A stretch of 64,000 nt of DNA from Mycteria americana (Eukaryota > Chordata > Aves > Ciconiiformes > Ciconiidae), in assembly GCF_035582795.1 (NCBI RefSeq), contig NC_134369.1, positions 61,752,001 to 61,816,000 on the forward strand, written 5' to 3'. The notes beneath the pieces were generated by a model. It worked only from the letters and a program-made list of their open reading frames with translations. It was not told the origin of the DNA and did no database searches. Both the position numbers and the translations under genes were made by a program. Shown piece after piece: positions 48,401 through 62,500 of this stretch. Each line of letters begins with the position of its first letter. Positions within the stretch are counted from its first letter, which is position 1.

Positions 48401-51400
48401 AGACTGTACATTTTTATGTATTCGTTTTTGCATCTGCCATTTCCTTTAAGTATGTGTTCTTTAATTAATAAGAGAAGATTTTCCACTTTTTGGAGGTAGA
48501 TGACAATGCGGAGGGTTTGTTTTCTTTTTTGCACTAAAACTTTTGTTCTAGCAGTCTTACTTTGCGGTACATACTATCTTAGAGAACACGGGCAGATGTA
48601 GTTTTATTTTACACAAGACATTTATTCATTGATTAAGGTACTTAAGAACCTTAAGTTTAGCTTTGTTAATCAAAATATGGGAGCTGCTGTGCTTATATAA
48701 CCATTTTCTTGTGCAGTTTGAAGACGCCTGACACTGTTCTGACTCTACAGTTTTTTAGTTTGCAGAGAGCTGGATGGGATACTCTGGCCCTGGTTATGGC
48801 ATCCTGAGCCTCGTTGTGTCAGAAAAGTATATTTGGTGCCTGGACTACAGGGGCAGCCTGTACTGCAGTGCTCTTCCCGCAGCAGGGCTGCGGTGGCAGA
48901 GGTTTGAAGATGGCGTCCAGCAGGTAGCAGTTTCCCCCTCAGGTTGGTTGGCTTCTGCTTCCCTGTAACCTCGTACATATAAAGCTTGGATAGACTTGTG
49001 CATTTTCTTTGCTTTTCTTTTTTTTTTTTTTTTTTAATAACAGCTATTATTTAATTAGGTGAAGCTTGTCATTTTTCTGAGATTGCAAATACAGTTCAGT
49101 GCATATGTAATTTCCATGTAGCCAATTTATTGGCATTTTTTTGTTGCTGTTAATACAGTACTTCCAGAAACTTGGTTGTCTGGGACTTGTTTCATGTAAA
49201 AGTAGCATGTTTGGTTGGGGTTTTTTTGTTTGTTTGTTTGTTTGTTTGTTTTTAAGTCATATTGGGTGATATGACTGCATCTTCACTACCTCTGCATACC
49301 ATGTTGTAGTTTAAGTGGCTGTCTTTCTAACACGTTCACATTGCTTTTTGGGAAGTTTTCAACATGCGACTGCCTGATTAAAGTGAACTTCAGAAGTAGC
49401 AGTTCAGTGGTAGGCGGAGATGAATGAAGAGGTCCTTGTCTATACAAAACCTTCGTTTTTGATACAGAGCTGCTTATGATTCCCAAGTTTAAAATTCTTT
49501 TTGTTGTAAATGTAGATTTGGTTTTGTGTATGGTTTGTTTCTTGATTTTTATTTTTTTTTATATACTAAAGAAAAAAAAACCTTCTAGTTTTTGCATATG
49601 AGTTCTGGATGGTTAGGAATGAGGTTTATGTTGGATTAAAATTAAATGGGTTTTGGTTATAAACGTGCATCACTTTTGGCTTTCCAGATTGTTCCAGGAC
49701 TGGTGTGACAGTACAAGTTTCTTAGATATTTTCTTTACTTAATCTCCTGCCTCACCACTGCTTTTCTTCCCCTGTCATCTCTAAAACCACACGTCAATCT
49801 TCCCTTCTGTCTGTAGGGGAGTATTTGCTATCTGTTTTAAGAAGAAAGATGTTCTATTTGATCTGTAGGTGAGCTTTTTATTGACAAAAAAATTTAAGAG
49901 TAGCTGTACTAGGTGAGATCATAGGATCATCCAGCTCAGTGTCTTGTCCCTAACAGTGGTCAAAAGCAGCTGCCTGCAGAAAATTAAAAGGAGTGGGCTA
50001 GCATGTATGACGTTTAGCCTTGGTAGTTTCAGACTGCAACTGTCGGTGGCTCAGAGATTTCCTGGGCAAAAGGTTGTTTCTCTGCATTTATTATCCCTCA
50101 ATTCCAGGAACTCACCAAGTTTTTCACTGAATCCATACAAATTTCTAGCATCCACAGTTTCCTGTGCATGTATTAACACAAGAGCATGTTAACCACAAAC
50201 ATCAAAATGGAATGAAATGCTACTTTGTGGAATTATTCAAAGGAAGTTAATATGACAATGTACTGCTCTGGTATGAACCAGCATGGATGCCAGTCAGCAG
50301 TTAAGTTTGGAATTCCGTTTGGATTTCTTTTTCTGAGCTATCCTTGCTAATTTGCGTGAGGGAAAAAGTTCTCAAGGTGGATTTGTACAACTGCATTTCT
50401 GAGTTTTGTCTGCTCATGACGTGCTACGTAACGAGCAGGTAATAGCACTACGTAACGAGCAGGTAATAGCACTGCGGTGTGGGACAGCACACCATTCAGG
50501 TGTATGTCACTCATGACTGGTCCGCAAAAGTTACGATTTACTACTAGTATTTGTAAAAGGTGAAAGTACTACAATTAACCCCTTTTCCTTTATGTACTGA
50601 GGATGTACCAAACTAGTACAGAAGCAAGCCATGAACTTTAGTCTCTTAATAGGAGGTTTATTTGGCCCTGACATGGAACCTGTTTTGTTTGTTATTTTTC
50701 AGTGTATAACTAAGGAGAAGTGACTTGCATTTGAACATTTAAAAATTGGACATACTCTAATGGTAAATGCATTTCAGCAGTTCCTAGGGAAGGTGGCCAC
50801 TGTTCTGGTCTTTCTTTTTAAAAAAAATTATAAGCATTTAAATCTTGCATTTTTTTTTAATGCTACTGGTTTGACTTTCCGCTCGCATTGGTTTAGGTGT
50901 AGGTAGGACAAGTCAGCAGTCTCTGCTACAGTAATTGCTAAGCGATACTGTGTTCTCTCTTAACTCCTCATACAGGGGCTCTTCTTTGGAAGATTGAACA
51001 GAAGACTAACAAAGCATTTGCTTGTGGAAAAGTAACTATAAAAGGAAAACGCCACTGGTATGAGGCTTTACCCCAGGCTGTATTTGTAGCATTAAGTGAT
51101 GACACCGCCTGGATTATCAGAACAAATGGAGATCTGTATCTGCAAACAGGTACCTGAATTAATTGCAGGCTCTTTGAATTTTTCTGGGCTAAGATTATTA
51201 GAGTTCAACGCTACAGAATGATCACAGTTTGTTTTTAAACTTCTATCCACAGCCAGGACATAGGCAAACCTTTTCATCTTGAGAAATAGTTGGAAACAGG
51301 TGTGAGATTCTGTGTAATTAGGAGACTGGAAAAGCCAGTTCATGGCCACTTATTTTTTTTGTGCCAAGTGGAGTACATACAGTATAGAGAATTTATGACA

Positions 51401-54400
51401 TGGGAAGACTATGGGAAGGATGCAGATAAATGGAAAAGGATTGCAGAAAATTTTGAAATAATATCCTTGCCTTGAAAATGGTATGGTGCACTGAAACAAC
51501 TGAGCCTTAAGTGGGTTTTCTTTTCTTGCTTTAAGGATTTTAACGAAGTTTTAAGAAGGACTTTGAAAGGTGATGAGGTAGTGTGTGGCTTTTCAGAAGA
51601 AATTCAGGTATGGGGGGGCAGAGTAGGGGAAAGTAGAAGCTGTGGGTTTTGAAAAGCACAGATCTGTTGGAGGTAAGAGTTACCACTTGGTAATGAAAGG
51701 AAGGTATTCTGAGACAGATCATAAAGTGCTTGCGAAGTATAGACAAGTGGTACGTATTTTATGTGACAGAGAAAGCAAAGCCAGTGGAGGAATGGAACGG
51801 GCTGTGGAGCAGCTGTCTTTACAGCTGCCTTCTCGCTGGATGTCAATGAGGCAAGAATCAGAAAAAGGGGTAGTGCAGTGGCAACTTTGAAGTCATGGCC
51901 GTAGTTTTATCTGCTTCAGTGAATAGAAGAGGATGCACTTGGAATGTGTTATGCAAACAATATTCAGGCTAAATACAAGGAGCTAGGATGAAGGATGGAG
52001 CTCCAAGTTTTAAAGTTAAGGGAGAAGAGTATCAAGGACTCTTGGGCACGCGGGCTTTGCACAGAGAGCTGAGTTGGTAAGGAAAAATTACAAGTAACAT
52101 GATGAAGGAATTACTGGAGAAGTAAGGGGAGGAGTGGGTAAGGGGGAAACAGTAAGACAGTAAAGTAGTACGTTTCAGAGTGGCTATCGAAGTTCTTATT
52201 TATCTTCCCTTTAATTCTGGTACTCTCCTAATTTCTCTTGTAGATTTAATAGCTGTAGCACAATATAGAAATTCTTCGTGATTAAGAGAACTGTTTAAAT
52301 ACACAGCATTGTTTCAAAGATACTCTACCCTTAAATTATTTTCTTTTAATTAAGTGTAGTAGTTACGGAGAAATCAAGTGGCCTGCCCAAGGTCACATGC
52401 ATATTGCCATCAAGCATGGATGGTGGTGATAGAGTGAACTTTTGATGTCAATCACACAGGGCTCTGTGGAGGTTTGAATCAATATTTTTCTTCTCTGTGA
52501 GAGATTGGTTTGATTACATCAGCTTACATTCTGCTGTTCTTAGGCTTCTAAATTAGTCTTTGATGCCAAAAATAAATTCTCGGTATATCTGTCTTGTTAA
52601 TGTGAGACAACCACTAATAGTTGTTTCTCCAGGATCTTTTCATTCCCTCCACTGTCCTGTCTAACTTCTATAAAAAAAGTGTGTGCTCAGAGGTTTGGAA
52701 ATGAGCATTCTTCTTATTATTTTAGAATACCATACAGATGAATGTGTTCATACTTGCTTTGGCAGCATGAGAAGATTAAGCAAAGCTATGTCTCTCGAGG
52801 TGTTTCACATGCAGCCATGCAAATCAAGCTTCAGAGTAATTGTGAAGAAAACGTGTTCTTCTACATTATATGTATAAATGTGTGCAAACTACCCGTAAAT
52901 CCACCAGAACCTCTCCTTCTTTCAGTACTACACACTGTGGCACGCTCTTTTGTAATTGCTCTGCTGCCATTATTCAGATCAGGTTGCCTCTCTCCCTGGC
53001 ATGTTTTGGGCAAAAGTTCTTCCATTACTGCCTTTTTCTTTGATGATTCTGCCAAGTCTAAAACAGGTTTTATAACTGGAGATTCCTGATATTGACACTA
53101 GAGGGAGAAAAGGAACAGAAATGACAGGACAAGGACTTGTGCGCTCTGCAGGATGTTGAAGGATATACAGTGTTTTATTTCTTAAAATATGAAGTCAGCT
53201 ATATTGGACAAAATGATTATTAGTTTATAGAAAAAACAGTCAATCAAGAAAATAGTGATCAAATGAAAGGTGTTAGCATGTCAGGGATATTCCCCTCCTC
53301 ATTTTCTTTTGTTGGGTAGCTTTGTCTCTTCTCTTTTAGTTGCAACAAACCAAAGTTTGTAAAGCAATCCTTCTTTTTTGATTTCTAGGCCTGAGTGTGG
53401 ATCGTCCTTGTGCCCGAGCAGTAAAAGTTGACTGCCCTTACCCGCTGTCACAGGTTACATCCAGAAATAATGTCGTGTGGGCAATGAGTGAGCAGCGGGC
53501 CCTGCTATACCGGGAGGGAGTACGCAGCTTTTGTCCTGAAGGAGAACAATGGAAGAGTGATATTGTTAGGTAATGACGCTGTGGTGGGACAGCATCATAA
53601 CCAGAATGACGCAAATAATTGTTTTCAGTGCTGGAGCTCCTTGATGTTTGAAAAAGTGTTACCTGAACTCATGTGTATACATATATGTGTGTGTGTGTGT
53701 GTATATTTGTGTGTGTGCATGTATATACATATATGTCCTTTAGTCTTTGTCCAGGCATATTCAGAGTAACTGGTGTTTTTCTGTCTGATGAATGACTGCC
53801 ATGTATTGAAAGAAATTGCCGTAAACAGAAGTGGTAACACAGTTAAAGCGAGTTTAAGAAAGTGAGAACAGTTTTAAGAAGATCTTTATAATGTCTGCCA
53901 ATGTGACTTTTTTGATTAAATACGGTTTCTTTAATTTGTGCCATAATGGCTTTAATGAGCTCTCCAGATATTTGGGTGAATTTTTTCTGAGATTAAATCT
54001 CAGCATTTTCTTGGTTGTCCATACAGCTTGGTCATGCTTTTCCACTTCCCAGTCACAGATTTTTATAAATATTCTGGGCAATTGGTATTTAGCTTTGTAG
54101 TTGATCCTATGCTCACGGTAGGTAGTTTGTGATAAAGTTAAAAGCACTGAGTGTTTACTGCTGGCTTTGAGAATCTAGAATATAGTCTCTTTTGTGACAT
54201 CAGCCTGAAGCAACTATAGGAAGAAATTTCAGTTCTTGTTGTCATATGATTTTATCTTCTACTGACTAACCTATTGTGAAGCTTTAACTTGTGTTACCTC
54301 CCAAGCTGGTATTTGGCTCTTGAAAAGTCTAAGGAAATATTCAGTGTCTTGTTCAAATCTGAAATTTGCATGTACTTTAATTAGTTTATTTAATGAAAAT

Positions 54401-56530
54401 GTCTGCTTGACCTATGCCTTAGGGTACACTTAATGTTCTTGGGCTTTGTGTTAAAGTTGCAGAAAGGAGTCCCTATTTGTTCTTAAATTGTTGAGAAAAG
54501 TTCTTTGAAAGAAATAGCATTGTTGGCTACCTTTTGAATATCTGATATGATCACCTGATCCTGTTGACTTTCTGAGCTTGAAAATTGTTTACTTATACAG
54601 GAAACTTATAGTCCTAAACTCAACATTTATCTTTGCCATATAGTTAGATTGAGTTTTCTATTTATGGTCCCTGAACTGCTAGTACTGTTCTCAGAATAGG
54701 CCAAGGAAGTTGGAGGAGACACATTTATGAAGCTGCTTTACCAAAAACTTGAAGAACGTAGCTCTTTATTTCTTATTTATTGAACAAATTAGTTTTTGTT
54801 TAGTTTTATTGTTATGTATCCAAGTTTCAAATCTCGAGTGATCTTTGAAGGACTTATTTTTTGTTGTTGAATGGTTTTTACTTATGCAAACTAATAAAAT
54901 TTAAATTACTGAATAACTGTGAAAATTTGAAATCAAATGTGTTTTTGAGCTTGGCCACACTGAGTTTGATCATTTTGAACTGCTGTTAGCATTGTAACAG
55001 CTTCCTTAAAATACCGTAAGCATAAATTTGAAGTAAGGTTTTTAATTTTTTTACTTCTTTGCATTCCCAGTGAAATGCAAGCTTTGGAACCAGTGTGCAT
55101 AACCCTTGGAGATCAGCAGACATTATGGGCTTTGGATATCCATGGAAACCTGTGGTTCAGAACTGGTATAGTTTCAAAGAAACCACAAGGAGATGATAAC
55201 CATTGGTGGCAAGTAGGCATTTTTTACTTTTGCTTTCAGTTTAGTCTTTTACCTTGGGTTTATTATTTGCATTGTTTTCCCATGAGATTCTAAGATAAAA
55301 TTCAATGAATTGTTTGATATATTGTAGCACTCTTTATTCAATATATTAAAACCGCAGTGCAGCTATGGTTGAAATCCCTTTTCATGTCTGCTATAAAAAA
55401 GGGGAAAAAAACCCATCCCATGGTCATCCAGAGCAGCATCACAGCAGTTTTCAAGAACACAAGAAATGCTCTACCAGGTCATATCAATGGTGTGTGTAGC
55501 TTGGTATCTTAATGGTGACAATAGGACATGCTGTTTAGGCAGAGTGTTCCAGTCTGGCTGCTGAATGCAGTCTCTTTTCTTGTCTTCCAGTACCCATCCT
55601 TTTCCTTAGCTAGATGAAATAAATAATAAGTAACCTTGCAAAAATGCTTTTATTACGCATTTTTCCATTCAGTTGAGGTTTCTTTGAACCATGTGGGGCT
55701 GATTGCTTCAATCACAGATCACGCGGGTAAAAACAAAGTTACTGGCAAGTACTCCCTGGTATTGATTTAGAATTCCCAACCCTTTGTTTTCCCCAGCTTT
55801 TCTTATTTTCCCCAGAGACAGGTGTGGGGGAGAAAGGGGTACAAAAACAGTTATACAGAAAATTTATTTGTCTACATGTCTACCTAAGTTAAAAGAATTT
55901 CAGTTTATGTGCATATATAATCTCTTCTTGCATATGAGCGTTATGAATAGCTTGGCTTTGGGGTTATTGGCAAACTGCTTTTCTTTTTGTGCTCTTAAGC
56001 ATTTCCTTCCTTTCTGGGAGTATCCCAGAGTGTTGCTAACCTAGTAGTCCATGACAGAACTAGGGCAATTGCTTATTTAGACCTCCTCCTGCCTTATGAA
56101 TTAAAATGCCCATTAGATTGTTGTAAAGGAGTATTACATACAAGCTTTTGCAATGTGATTTAAATTGCTACACTAGGCAAGTTTCTCTTCCTTTGGGAAA
56201 CTGAAAATTCACCTCTTAGTTTGCAGAGTTCAGTATGTTTTTAGGGGGAGAGAAGAGTCATCCCAAAGAAAAGGGCTTTCTTAAAATGCAGAATTCAAAG
56301 TGGACTGTTGGGTAGGAGGGAGTTGTAAACTGATGTTTAATATTGGTTCTTGTTTATTATCAAGACTTACTGATTCAAAACATACCATTTTTATTTTTCC
56401 CTTCCTACACTTGGAAGGTTGCTAGACTCTTGGTAGATTTCCTGTACGTAAAGCACACACACACACAAAAAAAACTCCTGATGAAAGATTCTGCAGTTCA
56501 CCCAAAAGCTTAACTAATTATCAATAATGC

Positions 56531-56565
<35 letters not shown>

Positions 56566-59500
56566 CAGGTAAGCATCACTGATTATGTAGTGTTTGACCA
56601 GTGCAGCTTGTTCCAGACGATAATCCAGGCAACTCATACAGTGGCAACAGCAGCTCAGGCACCTGTGGAGAAGGTGGCTGATAAACTTCGAATGGCATTT
56701 TGGTCACAGCAGCTTCAGTGTCAACCCAGCCTCCTTGGAGTTAATGGCAGCGGAGTCTGGATCTCTTCAGGCAAAAATGAGTTCCATGTGGCAAAGGGAA
56801 ACTTAATAGGTTGGTGTGCTTTTACATCTAGTATTTTTAAGTTAAGAAAAATAAATAGGAGAAAGTAACTAACTACACTTCCGTCACCACAAAAATTATC
56901 CATGGTGAGTCAGGGCAGCTTTAACAAACAATTCCATGTTTAAAAATTAAATAAAATGATTCCTTAGCATTTGGTCTTAAATACTTTCCTATTTAAAGAG
57001 AAATATTTTTCATGGAAAATTCATTGTCCACAAGTGAACTGTGCACAAGTTGCTCCTTTTAGTACCTACACTTGTCTCTTCTCTGGGGTGAGAAGACAAT
57101 CTTAAGCTATTGTACCTGTTATATCTAGCACAACTGAGTCTTGTTCACGATTGGTGTGACCTATGCAAAACAGTAATGTTATGGTTTTACAGTAATAATA
57201 GAGGAATTGCTTTATTTTTCTTGCTATATATCTCAAAATAGAATTTTGATTTAGTACATTTCTTTGATCAGGTAAACACTAAGAATAGACCTAGAACATT
57301 GTCTGTTTAACCTCATTTAACCTGGTCTGTTGAAGACCATTAATCTTCTCCCTTCTCCTCCCTTTTCTGCATTCCCAATTTTCTCTGTGTGTGTACATAC
57401 GTGCATGTATGTGTCAGGAGGAGGTTTTCTCCCCCTCTCCCCCAACAGTTTCTTGAAAGATTTACATAGAAAATCTTGTCTAGATGATATTTAATAATTG
57501 ATTGCAATGGAATTTCTTTCAAATGGTAACATTTTAAATAATAACAAATTTTAATAGAAAATTAAGTTTCATACTGTACCACCCTGTTCTTTCTTTCAAG
57601 GCACTTACTGGAAAAATATTGTCCCTCGTGGTACTGCTTCTGCCACAAAATGGATTTTTGTGTTGGCTTCCACAGCTTCATCTAAAGAAGGTTAGTGAAT
57701 CAACAGTGCAGGCATATAATATCTGATTTTTAAATAGAGTGGAATTGATGGTGTAAGTAATTAAATATCCTGAATTACCTCAGATTTTGGGTGCCTTTTC
57801 TGTATGCAGGGATCTAACATATTTGAAGTAAGGTGGAAATCTGTCTGTAAAACTACTGGAGATATTAAAAAAAAAAAAAAAAAAAAAGGCATACCATTCA
57901 CTCTGCCACATTTGGTGTGGAGTGGCATCCAACAGAGAAACGGGTAGTCCTTTAGGAGTGGCAAATTCTTAAATTGCCGCAGCATGAATTGCCAGAATTT
58001 GTAATATGAAATCTTGGAGCATGCTTTGCTAGAGTGCCTATACTAACCAAGTACTTCTCCTGTCAGTGCAGTTATTGCAACAAAATTGCACGTTTTATTA
58101 GTAAAACTGCGCCCATGCTAAGGAATTCAACTGCTAGTTACCATAGTTAGCAATTGCATTAACTAAATACACTGGCTTTATTGGCAAAAATGTGTGATTT
58201 AGAGCTGAAAAAGGATGCTGTTTTTCAAAGGCAATTATCCAGGATAAAGAAGAGCAAAAGAATAAAGGGAAGTGATAGTGCACTGTTATGTATGTCTTCT
58301 CTCTATTAGGTTCTTCAAATGAGATGTTTCTTCAAATGAGATCACTTACTTGATTTGAGAAAGGGAGTATTTAGGTGCCTAAATAAGGGCTTAGGATGCG
58401 TATTTATACTTCAAAATCTTACCCTATGAACATAGCCAAGAAGCTTTAGTTTTATCTTGAAATGTGCTGATCATTTTTCCAGAAGTAGATGCATACGCTT
58501 TCTGAGTGGTTTAGGAATGATTTTAATAACAGAAATGTCCTTTCTGTAGGAAGCTTTCTGTGGCTGTGTCAAAGCAACAAGGATCTGTTTTGTGTCAGTG
58601 ATCAGAACCCTCAGTTTCGTCCTTCTACGGTGCAGCTGCCACCGGAGGCTGAAATGGTGCACTACTCTGCCTGCCAGGATGCCATTTGGGGTTTGGATAG
58701 TCTTGGGCAGATATTTATCAGAACACTGTCATCCAGCTGTCCAACAGGGATGCATTGGACAAAACTGGATCTCTCTCAACTAGGTATGACATTTTTATTG
58801 AGTAGACTATTTCTTAACTCTCTTAGCAGACAGTCAATATTTTCCTTCAGAAGTATCTTTTGGTTTACTGATACGGAGTATTACATTTACTGGATTCAAT
58901 AGTACCTTACAATAATGGGCCTCGCAGCAGAGGACTGTAAAACATCAGGAACAACTATGGCTTTCAAACAATGTTTCATTTAGCCTGTTGCTGGAGATAG
59001 CATGTTTACTGTTTGCAAGGTACTTTATATGTGTACGTGCTTCTTACAGTTTATCAGTCTAAGACAACTCGGCCTGCCACAGTGCTGTGCAGGTGTACCA
59101 GTAGCTTGAACTAGTCTAGTCTAGTTCTTGTACTACAGTGTAACCATAATCGTGTGATCCTGGGCAGTTCCATACACAAGGCCTGGAATTTTGTGGTTAA
59201 ACGCGTTCTTAACAGAGTGGTCAAAGCTTATTAGGATCCTGTCAAGGAAAAATTATGCTCCAAGAGTTGCATCATCCAAGTGATGCAGCTGATAACACCC
59301 TTATGTTCAGGCTTATACTGATCTACTGCTCAGCATAACGTTAAGAACGTGCTGCTGGTTAACGGCTTTTTTTATTTGGTTAGGCGTAAGACCAAGGTTG
59401 TGGACTATGTTTTGATCGTTAAAATATCCTCCCGGTTTGCCTCTGGGGTAATCAGGCCACTTGTCAGCTTCATCAGTAATATTCCAATTAGATTTATTTC

Positions 59501-62500
59501 TTTAATAGTCTGACTATTAGAACATTCTTACCTTCATGCTAACCTGCATTCCTGTTTCAAGAAAAGATAAAAGAAATTGAGACTATGCATCATTCTCGCA
59601 CCATTTTAAAAATAATTCAACTGTTTTGCAATTTTTCCATTTTTAATGGCAATGTTCATGACTGGTCTGAGAACAGACAAGCAATTTTAACTTCAGGGTT
59701 AAGGAAAGGCAGACACAGCTGGCAGACTTTAAGGCTTATGTACAATTTTAGTATACAATTTGTAATAACTTCATGGAAAACTTTTTAGAATGTGTCTTTT
59801 AAAATTAATTTGTTTGCCAGTTATACATCAGGTTTTCCAGATCTGATGATTGGTTCCAAATCACTAATCGTACCATAGTTTAAGCACTTGCTTGGTGCCT
59901 TTTACTTTCACTGACCTACAGGATAGGTTTGTCCATGCTCTCCTCTCAAGTTGCTTAGTAGAGTTTGAAACTTTTTCTCATAATACCATTGCTTCCAGCA
60001 GTTTAGATAATAACTGTTTAACTGAAATAATAAATAACTTCTTGCTATTGTCTGAAAATCTCGAAGTATTCATAAAGGAAATCAGTGTAATTGGTGATAG
60101 TTGACTGTAATATCTGGCTTGTGAACTTCAGCAGTTCAGGAGTTCAACCTTCAGCTGTTCCTGTTAGCTTCACGGCACTCCTTGGTGGTATTGCAGAAAC
60201 CTGGGGTCAGGAGATACTTCAGACACTCCACTTTACCTGTCACTGTGGGTTAATACTTAAGTGTGAAAATGTTTTAGGCATTTTTCCTCCAATTAAATAT
60301 GTATGGTAGATCACAGCTGACAAGATAGTGCATATCCATAGTTATAATATAAGAGCCTTTATTTGCTCTAATGGGGCTGAAGAAATTTGAGAACTGTTGT
60401 TATTGTTCAAGTGTATGTTTGAGTTTACTCCTGAAATATTAGGACTGTAATTGGTGGGAGGGTGGGGGAGGTGGAGAGAGCGGGGCAAGTTGCTGTAAAA
60501 TGCAATTCAGAATTCTGTATGGAAGTGATGGGGTTGCCAGAATTAATGTTGAAATATTCATATTATGTTGGTGGTATCTTCCTCTTTCCTTTACACTATG
60601 TACTGGGAGTAGTATCTAATAAACTATTTTGATTAGGGTTCCACCCATGATACCCATTATGGGTATGATACCCATTAGGGTATCAAGGTTTCTAAACACA
60701 GTAGAATGACCTTTAGGTTTCAACAATAAACAATGCGTCTGAATTGTGCTAGTTTCTCTGAACAGTAGATGAATGTGGTTAGCATGACCTTCTCCTAAGA
60801 TAAAAAGAGTAAGTGGGAGGAGGGAGAAACCCCAAAACATTTACATAAGGGCTGCATTTTTGAATATCAAATTGTACTGTAGATGTAAATAATACCAGCT
60901 ATGCCAAGTAGCTGATATGTGATTCCATGTTTGAGTGCTCTGATGCTTGTTTGGATCAGAACATTTCAACAGCTGAGATGTCATGTGACAAAGCCATTAG
61001 TTTGAGTCATACTTTATGTTAGAAGGAATAATGAGGTTTTAAGTAAGATTTTGACTTTAGGGCTGAATATCAAGCCCCTGCCTGCAAAAGAAATTTTTTT
61101 TAGATGTTCTTATCCCAAGCCGTAGAAGTTTTTGTGTATAGTTTTGTCATTTGTTTTTAATATGAAGCTGCATGATTAAAGGAAGTTTTGGGGTGAGATG
61201 AATTAATTCGAATTCCTATGATTCAGAAAGCGAAATAATTTTGGTTAATGAGAAGATCTGTTTACTATTACAGATAACTAAAAGATAAAGCTGTGTAGTC
61301 CTGTTATTCCCTGTTCTTTCCCCCAGCAAGCCTTCACGACGGGGAATATTGCCTGCTGCAGAAATAAATGCTTTGAACTTGCACTCTGTGAGATAAAATT
61401 GCACCCCTCTCTTTAAGGAATGCTGTATGTGGTGCACTTTACAAGGATTTGTTGCCAGATTTCACATCACTGAAGAGAGAACTGTTACCAAGAATGGGAT
61501 ATCCCAAGCAGCGCTGGCATGTTCAATCAACCAGCGAGGCCTATTTTTAGAGTCTTTAGTTTGGAGTCTGACCAGAGCATTCCTTCTGTAGTGTATCTGT
61601 ACCGACTGGATCCCTCTTTCTGTAGAATATGTTTTCCATTACTTAGCATTGTGTTGTCCCAACACTGGGAGAAAAAAAAAAATCAAATGTTACGTATATT
61701 ACATCACATGGCTATTTTAAAATGAATGTGAAAGAATAAGAGTTCCATTTGACAGTTAACTAGCAGCTCTTTTTAGTCTAAAATATCAGGTATGCTTCTC
61801 TACTATCTTTGCAAACTTTTAATAGCAAGATTGACGGGTGTGATTGGGTATGCAAAAAAAACCCAAACCAAAACAAAAAAAACACCCCACCCACCCCAAA
61901 ATTCCAAAACATACTTATTTGGCAGTTTTGTTGTCATTGTGCTGACTTACATAGGGTTAAAATACTGCTGCACTTTTGAGATAGGTGTAATAAATATGTA
62001 CACTGTTGAATATAAATCCATTTGAAAATCAGCTCCTTTATTTACAGATGTGACACTGGTATGTTAACACTGAAATGCATAATCCATATGCTCTCATATT
62101 TTTAAAGTGCTGGTAGCATTAGGAGTGTTCTTTGCTGAATGTATTAGCAGATCAACACCTTTAAAAGTCTACAAGCATGACCAGCTACAGAGAAAAGTTC
62201 ACATTAGGTCATGTGAAAGTTTGTCTAGGCACTGATAACATTTGTCACAGAATGTTTCCCTGCTTGAATTCGGTTATTTTAATAGCATATTTTTAGTGTG
62301 CTTTAGAAATTGCAGTATCCTATGACTAAAACATTCATTTTTAGATAAAAAACAGAAATACCTCACATACACTACCTGTTGGTTTTATTCATTGTATGCA
62401 GTGATTTTTTTTTTCTCTCCCAAGTTGTATTAACTTTTAATCATTTTTATGTGACTTTGTTTAAAGCTAGTTTAAGACAATCAAGTCTAAGTAAAAGTTC

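Noticed and set aside
53625-53840. Open frames across the TG microsatellite
   Set aside because: Tandem His/Thr or Cys/Val repeats are translations of the (TG)n tract.
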